Below, in pieces: positions 24,045-31,517 of a stretch of DNA of 64,000 nt. The position numbers were made by a program, and so were the translations under genes. Numbering within the stretch: the first letter of the stretch is position 1; each line of letters opens with the position of its first letter. The notes beneath the pieces are model-generated. The model had not been told where the DNA came from, searched no databases, and saw only the letters and a list, made by a program, of their open reading frames with translations. Origin of the DNA: Sphingomonadales bacterium (GTDB taxonomy: Bacteria > Pseudomonadota > Alphaproteobacteria > Sphingomonadales > Sphingomonadaceae); the NCBI GenBank assembly GCA_016707885.1, contig JADJGU010000001.1, positions 1,351,736 to 1,415,735 of the forward strand, read 5' to 3'.

Positions 24045-25763
24045 CTACCTATCATCCAGCTTCTGTTCGAGTTCGCTGATTGCTTTCCAGAAGCCTGACA
24101 GAGCTTGACCCTGCGGATTGGCTCTTTCGATCTCGACGATGATCTTACGGGTCTCGTTCAGTTCGGTGCGGGCCTTCGCCGGGTCGAATTCGGCCAAGGC
24201 TTTGGCGCGTGCATAATGGCTGCGGGCCAAAGCGCGCCGGACTTCAACATTGTTAGGCTCTTCGGCGACAAGGGACCTTAAGGTGCCGACAATCCGGGTG
24301 GTTTCACTGACGGCAAGTCGTGGATTTCCCCAATCCATCTCAATTGTTGCGAGGCCAAAAGATGGCCAGGTCTGCCTGAAACGCAGTTCGAAATTTCTCG
24401 GATCTTTGGCGACCAGCGCATCGATGATGGATTGTTCGGACAATCGCGCCTTGCGGGCCTCGCCATGGGCCTTGTCGACCAACAGGGCATCGGCAAGCCA
24501 GCCAAAGCGATTGGCGAGTGCGATGCTGATTTCCGTCCGTTCGGGGGCGATGCGCAATGCCGTTTGTTCGAAACCGATCGACCTGCGGCAAAAATCGATC
24601 GCCTTTTTCACATCGAAATTGTCGCGCAAGTAAAAGTCGCACAAATTTCCGAGGGCATATCCCATTTCAAGGTTCGCCCGCGCCTTGTCCGGGTCGAGTT
24701 CAAGCAGCTTGCGCGCCTCGGTCACATAGCCCTGCCAATGTCGTTCAGTGGTCGCGCGGTCGCGGATTTGCCAGGCGGCCTGCCCGACCCAATATTCGCT
24801 TTGGGCATGGGCAAAGATGCGGTCGGGATTTTCCGGTTCCGCGCGCAAAAGCGCTTCGGTCGTGCGGTGCGCCTCGCGGAATTTCGCGAGCGCGGCGGAA
24901 AGGTCGCCGCTACGGCCGTCATCCTCGCCCATTGCGTGCAAAATTCGGGCGCGGCGTTCCAAGGAGTCGGCAGGAAGGGCAGCGAGATCGCCTTGCCGGG
25001 CATAGTGCTCCATCGCACGCTGGTTCACATCATCCATCACGTCAAGTCGACCGACCCCTTTCAACTCGTCACGCAGATCGGTGAGCATATATTCGACGAG
25101 TTCTTCTGCGCTTTCACGTTGCCGGGCGGCTTCGTTGCGGGCGGAAATAGCGAAGAAGGTCATCACGCCCATTATTAGCATAGCCACTAAGGCACCCAGC
25201 GTGATCCATGTCACGCGACGCAGCCGCCTTTGGGCATCGCGCTGCACCAGCGAATCGAGTGGCACACCTGCAATTCCGGCGACAATTTTCAGGAACCCTA
25301 GCGACGGGCCATCACCTTCCTTGCGCAGATCGGCTGCAAGCGGTTCTAACCCGCCTTCGGTCAAAATGTCCGGAAAAGCTTCTGGCGGTTCGCCCCGCAC
25401 CAGCGCTGCCAGAACTGGCCGATCCGGATGCAGGCTTCGGAACAGGCGGATCTCTTCGGAAACCCATTGCGACGCTTTGGCGTCTGGCGAACAGAGCACA
25501 ACCAGCGCCTCGGCTCGGCTCAATGCGTCGCGTATCGCGTCTGAAAGACTGGGTGCGGCTGCCAGGTCTTCGCGATCACGGAATATCTGCCCGATTTGCG
25601 CGCCATTGCCTGCGCGCGTATGGGCGACCTGTTTGGGCAGCCGGTAACGCTCCAGCTTACGTTGCAACTTGGCGGCAAAATCGGCATCCGCATGGCTGTA
25701 GCTGATGAAGGCGGCAAAACGCCGTTCATGCTCAGCCAAATCGAAATCCTCGTTCTTTGGCAT
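24045..25763 (-). CDS. TIR-transmembrane-TPR protein
   Basis: 572 residues from the ATG at 25763, which has a G-rich Shine-Dalgarno (AGGGGGG) seven bases upstream. TIR domain at about 14-135: RFAAFISYSHADADFAAKLQ, BB-loop-like FRDREDLAAAPSLSDAIRDA, and SQWVSEEIRLF, where Glu103/104 is placed like the catalytic Glu of TIR NADases. One membrane helix at about 185-207, then about 350 residues of TPR-like helices (LAAALAKFREAHRTTEALLR, YALGNLCDFYLRDNF). The TIR part would be cytoplasmic and the TPR part periplasmic if the helix passes once. First gene of the operon. Confidence 0.85.
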   Translation of the reverse strand: MPKNEDFDLAEHERRFAAFISYSHADADFAAKLQRKLERYRLPKQVAHTRAGNGAQIGQIFRDREDLAAAPSLSDAIRDALSRAEALVVLCSPDAKASQWVSEEIRLFRSLHPDRPVLAALVRGEPPEAFPDILTEGGLEPLAADLRKEGDGPSLGFLKIVAGIAGVPLDSLVQRDAQRRLRRVTWITLGALVAMLIMGVMTFFAISARNEAARQRESAEELVEYMLTDLRDELKGVGRLDVMDDVNQRAMEHYARQGDLAALPADSLERRARILHAMGEDDGRSGDLSAALAKFREAHRTTEALLRAEPENPDRIFAHAQSEYWVGQAAWQIRDRATTERHWQGYVTEARKLLELDPDKARANLEMGYALGNLCDFYLRDNFDVKKAIDFCRRSIGFEQTALRIAPERTEISIALANRFGWLADALLVDKAHGEARKARLSEQSIIDALVAKDPRNFELRFRQTWPSFGLATIEMDWGNPRLAVSETTRIVGTLRSLVAEEPNNVEVRRALARSHYARAKALAEFDPAKARTELNETRKIIVEIERANPQGQALSGFWKAISELEQKLDDR

Positions 25764-25860
25764 CGCACCGCCCCCCTGCGATTCGCATGGCAAAGTTACA
25801 CGATATTAGAAATGGTTAAATCGCTATTTGGGTCAAAGTCGGCAACCAGATCTGATTACA

Positions 25861-26187
25861 TCATCCTGCTTTGGCGAGGCCATGCTCTTCGACCAGTTCC
25901 TGCAATTCGCCTGCCTCGTACATCTCCATCATGATGTCGCTACCGCCTAGAAACTCGCCCTTGACGTAGAGCTGGGGGATGGTGGGCCAGTCGGAATATT
26001 CCTTGATACCCTGGCGGATTTCCTGATCCTGCAGCACATCAACGCTGGCAAATTCGACATTGAGGTGATCGAGGATGGCAATCGCGCGGCTCGAAAAACC
26101 GCATTGCGGGAACAGGGGGCTGCCCTTCATGAACAGGACGACGTCGTTGTTCTTCACCAGCTCATCGATACGTTCGTGCGCGCTCAT
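25861..26187 (-). CDS. grxD: monothiol glutaredoxin, Grx4 type
   Basis: 108 residues from the ATG at 26187 with AGGAG eight bases upstream; the in-frame GTG at 26196 sits on the Shine-Dalgarno itself. Active site C29-G-F-S with the GSPLFPQCGFSSRAIAIL context, WPTIPQLYVKGEFLGGSDIM for glutathione binding. CGFS glutaredoxins carry [2Fe-2S] clusters with glutathione and deliver them, often with BolA, whose gene ends 12 bp upstream. Confidence 0.95.
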   Translation of the reverse strand: MSAHERIDELVKNNDVVLFMKGSPLFPQCGFSSRAIAILDHLNVEFASVDVLQDQEIRQGIKEYSDWPTIPQLYVKGEFLGGSDIMMEMYEAGELQELVEEHGLAKAG

Positions 26188-26199
26188 AGTCTTCACTCC

Positions 26200-26433
26200 T
26201 TATTCGGGTACGGCCGTGGTCAGCTGCAGTGCATGCAGCACGCCGCCCATCCGGCCACCCAAAGCGTTATAAACCGTCTGATGCTGCTTCACGCGCGGCA
26301 TTCCGCGGAAAGTTTCGCTGACGACGCGCGCAGCGTAATGGTCGCCATCGCCGCGCAAGTCGGTGATTTCGACCGCTGCATCGGGGATGGCGGCCTTGAT
26401 CATGCCTTCGATATCTTCAGCCGCCATCGGCAT
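26200..26433 (-). CDS. bolA: BolA family protein
   Basis: 77 residues: IEGMIKAAIPDAAVEITDLR, then GDHYAARVVSETFRGMPRVK and QHQTVYNALGGRMGGVLHAL, the class II KH-like fold of BolA with the conserved H in VKQHQTVY. BolA partners CGFS glutaredoxins in Fe-S cluster handling; the pairing with grxD downstream supports that role. Coexpressed with DUF1476, which ends 11 bp upstream. Confidence 0.93.
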   Translation of the reverse strand: MPMAAEDIEGMIKAAIPDAAVEITDLRGDGDHYAARVVSETFRGMPRVKQHQTVYNALGGRMGGVLHALQLTTAVPE

Positions 26434-26444
26434 GGGAAAGTCCC

Positions 26445-26768
26445 TTATGCCTCTTCGATGAACTGGCGGCGCGCTTCGACCAGCTTGGCGTCGAGCGCCG
26501 CGCGGATCGCGGCGTCATCTGTTTCGATACCCGCCGAGGTTATGTCACCGAGCAGTTTTCGGATGACATCTTCGTCGCCCGCTTCTTCGAAATCAGCCTG
26601 CACAACCGACTTGGCGTAGGCATCGGCCTCTTCGGGCGTCAGCCCCATTTTCTCGGCAGCCCACAGGCCGACGAGCTTGTTGCGGCGGGCAGTAACCTTG
26701 AACTGGAATTCCTCATCACGAGCGAATTTGTTCTCAAAGGCGTTTTCGCGATCATCAAAAGTGGTCAT
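26445..26768 (-). CDS. DUF1476 / F1-ATPase inhibitor zeta-subunit family
   Basis: 107 residues: MTTFDDRENAFENKFARDEE, then FKVTARRNKLVGLWAAEKMG and AYAKSVVQADFEEAG. This matches the alphaproteobacterial zeta subunit, which in Paracoccus denitrificans inhibits the hydrolytic activity of F1F0-ATPase through its N-terminus. Not all members are inhibitory. First gene of the DUF1476-bolA-grxD unit. Confidence 0.88.
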   Translation of the reverse strand: MTTFDDRENAFENKFARDEEFQFKVTARRNKLVGLWAAEKMGLTPEEADAYAKSVVQADFEEAGDEDVIRKLLGDITSAGIETDDAAIRAALDAKLVEARRQFIEEA

Positions 26769-26805
26769 GCTCGAATCCTTCGGCGCTTCAGGCTTAAAAT
26801 AGTCA

Positions 26806-26832
26806 CGCGGCCCCTGCCAAACAAGGGCCGCG
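26806..26832 (-). terminator. GC-rich hairpin between quinone oxidoreductase and DUF1476 genes
   Basis: CGCGGCCC (26806-26813) pairs with GGGCCGCG (26825-26832), 11-nt loop. On the leftward strand the stem is followed by TGACTATTTT, a weak U-tract. It lies 10 bp past the quinone oxidoreductase stop, so a terminator is likely. Confidence 0.5.
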
Positions 26833-26842
26833 CCTGCAAGGA

Positions 26843-27838
26843 TTAGATGGTGACGACGAGCTTGCCGACAGCCTCGCGGTTGCCGAGTTTGGCAATAGCT
26901 TCGCCGCCGCGTTCGAGCGGGAATGTTTCCGACACGCGAGGTTTGATTTTCCCTGCCTTGTAGAGCTCAAAAAGCTCCATGATGTTTGCACGGTTCTTCT
27001 CGGGCTCGCGCGCGGTATAGGCGCCCCAGAACACGCCGCAGACATCACAGCTTTTGAGCAGCGTCAGGTTGAGCGGTAGCTTGGCGATACCGGCCGGGAA
27101 GCCGACGACTAGGAAGCGGCCCTCCCATGCGATTGAGCGCACTGCCGGTTCGGAATAGTCGCCGCCGACTGTGTCATAGACGATGTCAAAGCCATTGGGG
27201 CCAGCTGCCGCCTTGAACATTTCGGCGACAGCCTTCGACTGGTCTTTGTCGAACGGTTGGTAAGGGTAGACGACAACATCGTCGGCTCCGGCTTCGCGCG
27301 CCACCTTTGCCTTGGCTTCGCTCGACACACCCGCGACCACGCGGCCACCATAGGCCTTGGCGAGTTCGATCGCCGAAATGCCGATGCCACCCGCACCGCC
27401 GAGCACAAGGACGCTCTCGCCCGCCTTCATCCGGCCACGGTCCTTCAGCGCGTGCGCGCTGGTTCCATAGGTCATCAGCAACGACGCGCCTTCTTCGAAC
27501 GACATTTCGTCGGGCATTTTGTAAAGGTTGTGGGTTCCCAGCACGATCTTCTCGGAAAGTCCGCCATTGCCGCAACCTGCGAGCACGCGGTCGCCAACTG
27601 CAAAGCCAGTCACGCCTTCGCCAATCGAATCGACAAGCCCCGCAATCTCGCCACCGGGGGCGAAAGGCCGGGGTGGTTTGAACTGGTAACGATCTTCGAT
27701 GATCAAAGTGTCGGGGAAGTTGATCGAACAGGCCTTCACGGCAACAACAACCTGGCCGGGGCCGGCGACGGGCTCGGGCAGGTCGCCCAGCACAAGGGTT
27801 TCAGGGCCGCCAGTGGCGGTCGATAAAAGCGCTTTCAT
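26843..27838 (-). CDS. NADPH:quinone oxidoreductase family protein (zinc-free MDR)
   Basis: 331 residues of the medium-chain dehydrogenase/reductase fold without the zinc cysteines. N-terminal GDLPEPVAGPGQVVVAVKAC, cofactor motif VLVLGGAGGIGISAIELAKA (about 140-159), VYDTVGGDYSEPAVRSIAWE and LKSCDVCGVFWGAY. It reduces quinones or enones with NADPH; the true substrate is unknown. Follows leuD on the same strand with a 10-bp gap. Confidence 0.88.
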   Translation of the reverse strand: MKALLSTATGGPETLVLGDLPEPVAGPGQVVVAVKACSINFPDTLIIEDRYQFKPPRPFAPGGEIAGLVDSIGEGVTGFAVGDRVLAGCGNGGLSEKIVLGTHNLYKMPDEMSFEEGASLLMTYGTSAHALKDRGRMKAGESVLVLGGAGGIGISAIELAKAYGGRVVAGVSSEAKAKVAREAGADDVVVYPYQPFDKDQSKAVAEMFKAAAGPNGFDIVYDTVGGDYSEPAVRSIAWEGRFLVVGFPAGIAKLPLNLTLLKSCDVCGVFWGAYTAREPEKNRANIMELFELYKAGKIKPRVSETFPLERGGEAIAKLGNREAVGKLVVTI

Positions 27839-27848
27839 TTCTCTCTCC

Positions 27849-28442
27849 TCAAATCATCTGGGGCGTAAGCCACGGTTTTTCAGTGTTCAATCTGGATTCA
27901 TAGGCCGAAATCGCATCGCTGCTGGCGAGCGTCAGGCCGATTTCGTCGAGGCCATTCAGCAAGCAATGCTTGCGGAACGGATCGATTTCAAAAGTGAAGC
28001 GATCCTGGAAGGGGGTTGTCACAACTTGGTTTTCCAGATCGATATGAATCGGGTCGGTTTTGGCGACCTCCATCAACCGGTCAATCGCCTCTTGCGGCAA
28101 GACGACCGTCAGCAATCCGTTCTTGAATGCGTTGCCCGAGAATATGTCAGAAAAGCTTGGCGCGATAACCGCCTGAATGCCCATATCGGCCAGCGCCCAG
28201 GCGGCATGCTCACGGCTAGAGCCGCAGCCGAAATTGTCCCCTGCAATCAAGATGGGGGAGCCTGCATATTCGGCGCTGTCGAACAGATTGCCCGGTTCCT
28301 TGCGCAACGCCTCAAACGCACCTTTGCCGAGCCCCGACCGGCTGATCGTTTTTAGCCACGCGGCAGGAATGATGACATCGGTGTCGACATTTTTGAGGCC
28401 AAACGGATAGGCCTTGCCGGAGATGGTGGAGACGGGGTTCAT
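27849..28442 (-). CDS. leuD: 3-isopropylmalate dehydratase small subunit
   Basis: 197 residues, the usual LeuD length. VDTDVIIPAAWLKTISRSGL, the swivelling-domain signature LIAGDNFGCGSSREHAAWAL and APSFSDIFSGNAFKNGLLTV are all present. With LeuC it isomerises 2-isopropylmalate to 3-isopropylmalate in leucine synthesis. It is separated from leuC by a small gene and by the insertion described at 29054-30045, which may affect coexpression. Confidence 0.96.
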   Translation of the reverse strand: MNPVSTISGKAYPFGLKNVDTDVIIPAAWLKTISRSGLGKGAFEALRKEPGNLFDSAEYAGSPILIAGDNFGCGSSREHAAWALADMGIQAVIAPSFSDIFSGNAFKNGLLTVVLPQEAIDRLMEVAKTDPIHIDLENQVVTTPFQDRFTFEIDPFRKHCLLNGLDEIGLTLASSDAISAYESRLNTEKPWLTPQMI

Positions 28443-28505
28443 TTGGAATCAGTCCGCTTCGGTCTTGAGGTTGAATTCAATTCGCGATTGATTCTGACCT
28501 CAAGT

Positions 28506-28799
28506 CTATTTTTGCCGCTTTGGCAAGAAGCGCCGCCATAATGATGGCTTTGCGCGCAGCGGCAATGTTTGGCCGGTCGTATCAAGCAGATATTTGGCCA
28601 GCAGTAATGCCTGATTATGCGTCATCAAAAAATGATGGCTGTCGATCTGGCGATCGTCCAGCGCCTGTTTCGAGACTGTGCTCTGAATGCGCAGATCGAT
28701 CGACGAGCCGAGACCGTTATGCGTCCAGCCCACAACAACGGCCCGATGCTCAGCGGGTTCCGCAGTTTCAGCTTTCTTCTTGGCCGGACGTCTAGCCAT
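28506..28799 (-). CDS. conserved hypothetical protein
   Basis: 97 residues: a lysine-rich N-terminus (MARRPAKKKAETAEPAEHRA), a central beta-like segment (GLGSSIDLRIQSTVSKQALD) and MTHNQALLLAKYLLDTTGQT, ending in a basic tail. Soluble, no known motif. It lies between leuD and the displaced leuC 3' end, and so probably sat directly between leuC and leuD before the insertion. Confidence 0.55.
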   Translation of the reverse strand: MARRPAKKKAETAEPAEHRAVVVGWTHNGLGSSIDLRIQSTVSKQALDDRQIDSHHFLMTHNQALLLAKYLLDTTGQTLPLRAKPSLWRRFLPKRQK

Positions 28800-28882
28800 T
28801 AATTGCCTCCTGAAGCCATTTTACATTCCGCAGCGAGGGGGTCGAGTCAATATGCCCAAAGGAAGATGTGCCGCAGCGGGAC

Positions 28883-29053
28883 TTAGCCGATCAACTCCCG
28901 CACGTCGGTCAGCCGCCCGGTCACCGCCGCCGCAGCGGCCATGGCAGGGCTGACGAGGTGGATGCGGGCACCTGGCCCTTGGCGTCCGACGAAATTGCGG
29001 TTGGAGGTTGAGGCACAGCGTTCGCCGGCGGGCACCTTGTCGGGGTTCATGCC
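28883..29053 (-). pseudogene. leuC: displaced 3' end of leuC
   Basis: Encodes the last 57 codons of LeuC in frame (GMNPDKVPAGERCASTSNRN through TDVRELIG and a TAA stop) but lacks everything upstream, including the cluster cysteines of CSACL. The 77 bp at 28977-29053 are identical to 30046-30122 in the intact leuC, while the remaining 3' part differs at many synonymous sites. It looks like the original leuC end pushed downstream when a DNA segment with its own leuC end came in. Confidence 0.9.
28977..29053 (-). repeat. 77-bp direct repeat, copy 1 (leuC remnant)
   Basis: Identical base for base to 30046-30122; the two copies are 1069 bp apart, in direct orientation. Identity ends sharply on the side next to the inserted gene (A at 29054 versus G at 30123). 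On the 3' side of leuC the copies continue as related but diverged sequence. Confidence 0.95.
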
Positions 29054-29955
29054 AACAATTTCTTTTTCCTTCTTGTCACTACCAAAACACCGCCCAATCC
29101 GATGATGAATAGGAGTCCTAAGCTCGTTGCTATTGTCGTCCATTGTGGACGTGACGCAGCTTTTTGGCCCTTGACCTCAACTGCTTCTGGGACGGACAAA
29201 TAGTTTGCGTCGGATATGTTGAACGCCCATTTCGTATATTTATCCGCATTTGGTTGGGGTTCGAACCGTGCCGTTGGCCCAACGCCAGCCAAAACTCTCT
29301 CGATGTCATCCGCCAAAAGCGAATTCCCATTGCGTTCATAAGAAATATCTTTGCGAAGTGCTTCAAGTTCTTTGACAAGTGCTGGGCGCTGATCAGGTGC
29401 AGGCAATTTGCTGATGCGGACATAAGTCGTCACCGCACGAACCCAAAGCGAGTCGGGGCCCGTAATATCTTCACTGCTTCGGGTGAATGGAGGGTTGAAC
29501 CACTCCAGCGTGTTATCGCGTTTGTTGAAAAATAGGAGCAGCTGAGAACCCTTTTCAAAAGATTGTCGCCAGCATCCGCCCTGCCAAACTTCGGGATGAG
29601 GTCTCCACAGATCTAACGGGTCGCTCTTCTTTATTATCAGCCGATATTTTTTCCCCTGCATCTCATATGTTCGATCCGACAGATATCCGCGAATATAAGC
29701 CGTTTCCGGGAGGGCTGAGCCCTTTAGCAACAGGGTGGGTTTTACCAGTATCTTTCGAACATACTCATCGTTGCCGACAGACCGCACCAACGTACCAGTC
29801 AAAATTGTGTCGGCCTGTTGAACAAGTTCGAAGTTCGTTTTTGGCGCATTATAGTCAGGTGCCATGTTGCAGGCAGAGGCGGTGTTGCTAGCGAACGCAA
29901 AGGGAGCAGCCATCAAAAGCGATAGGCCAACCCACCGACTTTGCCTTTTCCTCAC
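29047..29955 (-). CDS. inserted gene: exported protein with C-terminal membrane anchor
   Basis: 302 residues starting at GTG 29955, which overlaps the leuC stop (GTGA); its stop TGA at 29047-29049 lies inside the 77-bp repeat. Signal peptide RWVGLSLLMAAPFAFASNTA, a cysteine right after the cleavage region (SACNMAP), a long extracytoplasmic domain (KRDNTLEWFNPPFTRSSEDI and others) and a C-terminal helix IATSLGLLFIIGLGGVLVVT with the basic tail RRKKKLLA. Visibly more A+T-rich than its neighbours. I recognise no family. Transferred DNA by context. Confidence 0.75.
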   Translation of the reverse strand: MRKRQSRWVGLSLLMAAPFAFASNTASACNMAPDYNAPKTNFELVQQADTILTGTLVRSVGNDEYVRKILVKPTLLLKGSALPETAYIRGYLSDRTYEMQGKKYRLIIKKSDPLDLWRPHPEVWQGGCWRQSFEKGSQLLLFFNKRDNTLEWFNPPFTRSSEDITGPDSLWVRAVTTYVRISKLPAPDQRPALVKELEALRKDISYERNGNSLLADDIERVLAGVGPTARFEPQPNADKYTKWAFNISDANYLSVPEAVEVKGQKAASRPQWTTIATSLGLLFIIGLGGVLVVTRRKKKLLA

Positions 29956-31382
29956 CCCACTAGTTCCCGCACATCGGTGAGCCTACCGGTCACCGCTGCA
30001 GCCGCGGCCATTGCAGGGCTGACGAGGTGCGTCCGCGCGCCCGGGCCTTGGCGTCCGACGAAATTGCGGTTGGAGGTTGAGGCACAGCGTTCGCCGGCGG
30101 GCACCTTGTCGGGGTTCATGCCGAGGCAGGCGGAGCAGCCGGGTTCGCGCCATTCGAGGCCGGCGTCGATGAAGATGCGGTCGAGACCCTCGGCTTCGGC
30201 CTGGCGCTTCACAAGGCCGGAGCCGGGTACAACGATGCCCCAGCGGATGTTGGCGGCTTTCTTGCGGCCTTTGAGGATCGCCGCCGCAGCGCGCAGGTCT
30301 TCGATGCGACTGTTGGTGCAGCTGCCGATGAAGATATTCTGCACCTCAACGTCGCTCAGAGGTGTGCCGGGTTCGAGGCCCATATAGGCAAGGCTCTTGG
30401 CCGCTGCTTCCTGCTTGGAAGGGTCGGCAAAGCTCGCCGGATCAGGGACGGTGCCAGTGATAGGCACGACATCCTCGGGACTGGTACCCCAGGTGACGCT
30501 CGGCGCAATGTCGGCGGCGTCGATGACCACGACCTTGTCGTAAGCTGCACCCGGATCGGTGGTGAGGGTGCGCCAATAGGCCACGGCTGCATCCCAGTCG
30601 GCACCCTTGGGAGCCATGGGGCGGTCCTTCAGATATTCGAAGGTCTTTTCATCGGGCGCGCACAGCCCAGCCCGCGCGCCATGCTCGATCGCCATGTTGC
30701 TGACGGTCAGGCGGCCTTCGATGCTGAGGTTGCGGACCGCGCTGCCGGTATATTCGATGACATAGCCGGTGCCGCCAGCTGCACCGAGCACGCCGGTGAT
30801 GTGGAGAACGATGTCCTTGGCGGTTACGCCGGGGCCGACTTCGCCCTCTACGCGCACTTCCATCGATTTCGATTGCTTGAGCTGCAACGTCTGCGTCGCC
30901 AGCACATGCTCGACCTCGCTGGTGCCGATGCCAAAGGCGAGTGCGCCAAGGCCGCCATGGCAGGCGGTGTGGCTGTCGCCGCAGACAATAGTCGTGCCGG
31001 GCAGCGAGAAACCCTGTTCGGGGCCAACGACATGGACGATACCCTGTTCTAGGTCGGCATCGCCGATATAGCGGATGCCGAAAGCGGGGGCATTGGCCTC
31101 AAGAGCCGCAAGCTGTTGTGCGCTTTCCGGGTCGGCAATCGGGATGCGGTACCCACCGGCGTCACGGCGCGCTGTAGTCGGCAGATTATGGTCGGGCACG
31201 GCAAGTGTCAGATCGGGCCGTCTTACGGTGCGACCGGCGGTGCGCAGCCCTTCAAAGGCTTGCGGGCTGGTCACTTCATGCACCAGATGGCGGTCGATGA
31301 AGATCAGGCAGGTGGCATCGTCGCGGGCAGACACGACATGCGCGTCCCAGATCTTTTGGTAGAGCGTGCGGGGCTGAGTCAT
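29952..31382 (-). CDS. leuC: 3-isopropylmalate dehydratase large subunit
   Basis: 476 residues, full length. Aconitase-superfamily motifs: VCGDSHTACHGGLGALAFGI, IGSCTNSRIEDLRAAA and PGCSACLGMNPDKVPAGERC, which supply the three [4Fe-4S] ligands (Cys about 351, 416, 419). Works with LeuD in leucine synthesis. Its last about 60 codons exist a second time at 28883-29053, so the present 3' end may be of foreign origin. The stop overlaps the GTG start of the inserted gene. Confidence 0.96.
   Translation of the reverse strand: MTQPRTLYQKIWDAHVVSARDDATCLIFIDRHLVHEVTSPQAFEGLRTAGRTVRRPDLTLAVPDHNLPTTARRDAGGYRIPIADPESAQQLAALEANAPAFGIRYIGDADLEQGIVHVVGPEQGFSLPGTTIVCGDSHTACHGGLGALAFGIGTSEVEHVLATQTLQLKQSKSMEVRVEGEVGPGVTAKDIVLHITGVLGAAGGTGYVIEYTGSAVRNLSIEGRLTVSNMAIEHGARAGLCAPDEKTFEYLKDRPMAPKGADWDAAVAYWRTLTTDPGAAYDKVVVIDAADIAPSVTWGTSPEDVVPITGTVPDPASFADPSKQEAAAKSLAYMGLEPGTPLSDVEVQNIFIGSCTNSRIEDLRAAAAILKGRKKAANIRWGIVVPGSGLVKRQAEAEGLDRIFIDAGLEWREPGCSACLGMNPDKVPAGERCASTSNRNFVGRQGPGARTHLVSPAMAAAAAVTGRLTDVRELVG
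30046..30122 (-). repeat. 77-bp direct repeat, copy 2 (within intact leuC)
   Basis: Exact partner of 28977-29053. It covers LeuC codons from the MNPDKVPAGERC region through NFVGRQG. The repeat pair brackets the inserted gene and is the probable recombination site. Confidence 0.95.
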
Positions 31383-31462
31383 ATGCTTGGCCTAAAGGCA
31401 CAGCATACCGCGCTTGGCAAGCAAGGATATTTTAAACACGCAGCATTTTGGGCATTTTCCTT

Positions 31463-31502
31463 TTGCGCTCAGAAGGCGGTCGTGATTTGAGCGCAACCGC
31501 CT
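31463..31502 (-). terminator. overlapping hairpins downstream of the AraC-type gene
   Basis: Two mutually exclusive stems overlap: TTGCGCTC (31463-31470) with GAGCGCAA (31489-31496), and AGGCGGT (31474-31480) with ACCGCCT (31496-31502). They lie just past the leftward AraC-family stop and upstream of the leuC promoter region. No U-tract is present, so terminator function is only suggested. Confidence 0.3.
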
Positions 31503-31517
31503 CCATCGCATGCCAAT

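Noticed and set aside
28883..29143. Independent small gene at the leuC remnant
   Set aside because: Its sequence from 29053 leftward is the LeuC C-terminus; the part upstream of it is antisense or out of frame to the inserted gene.
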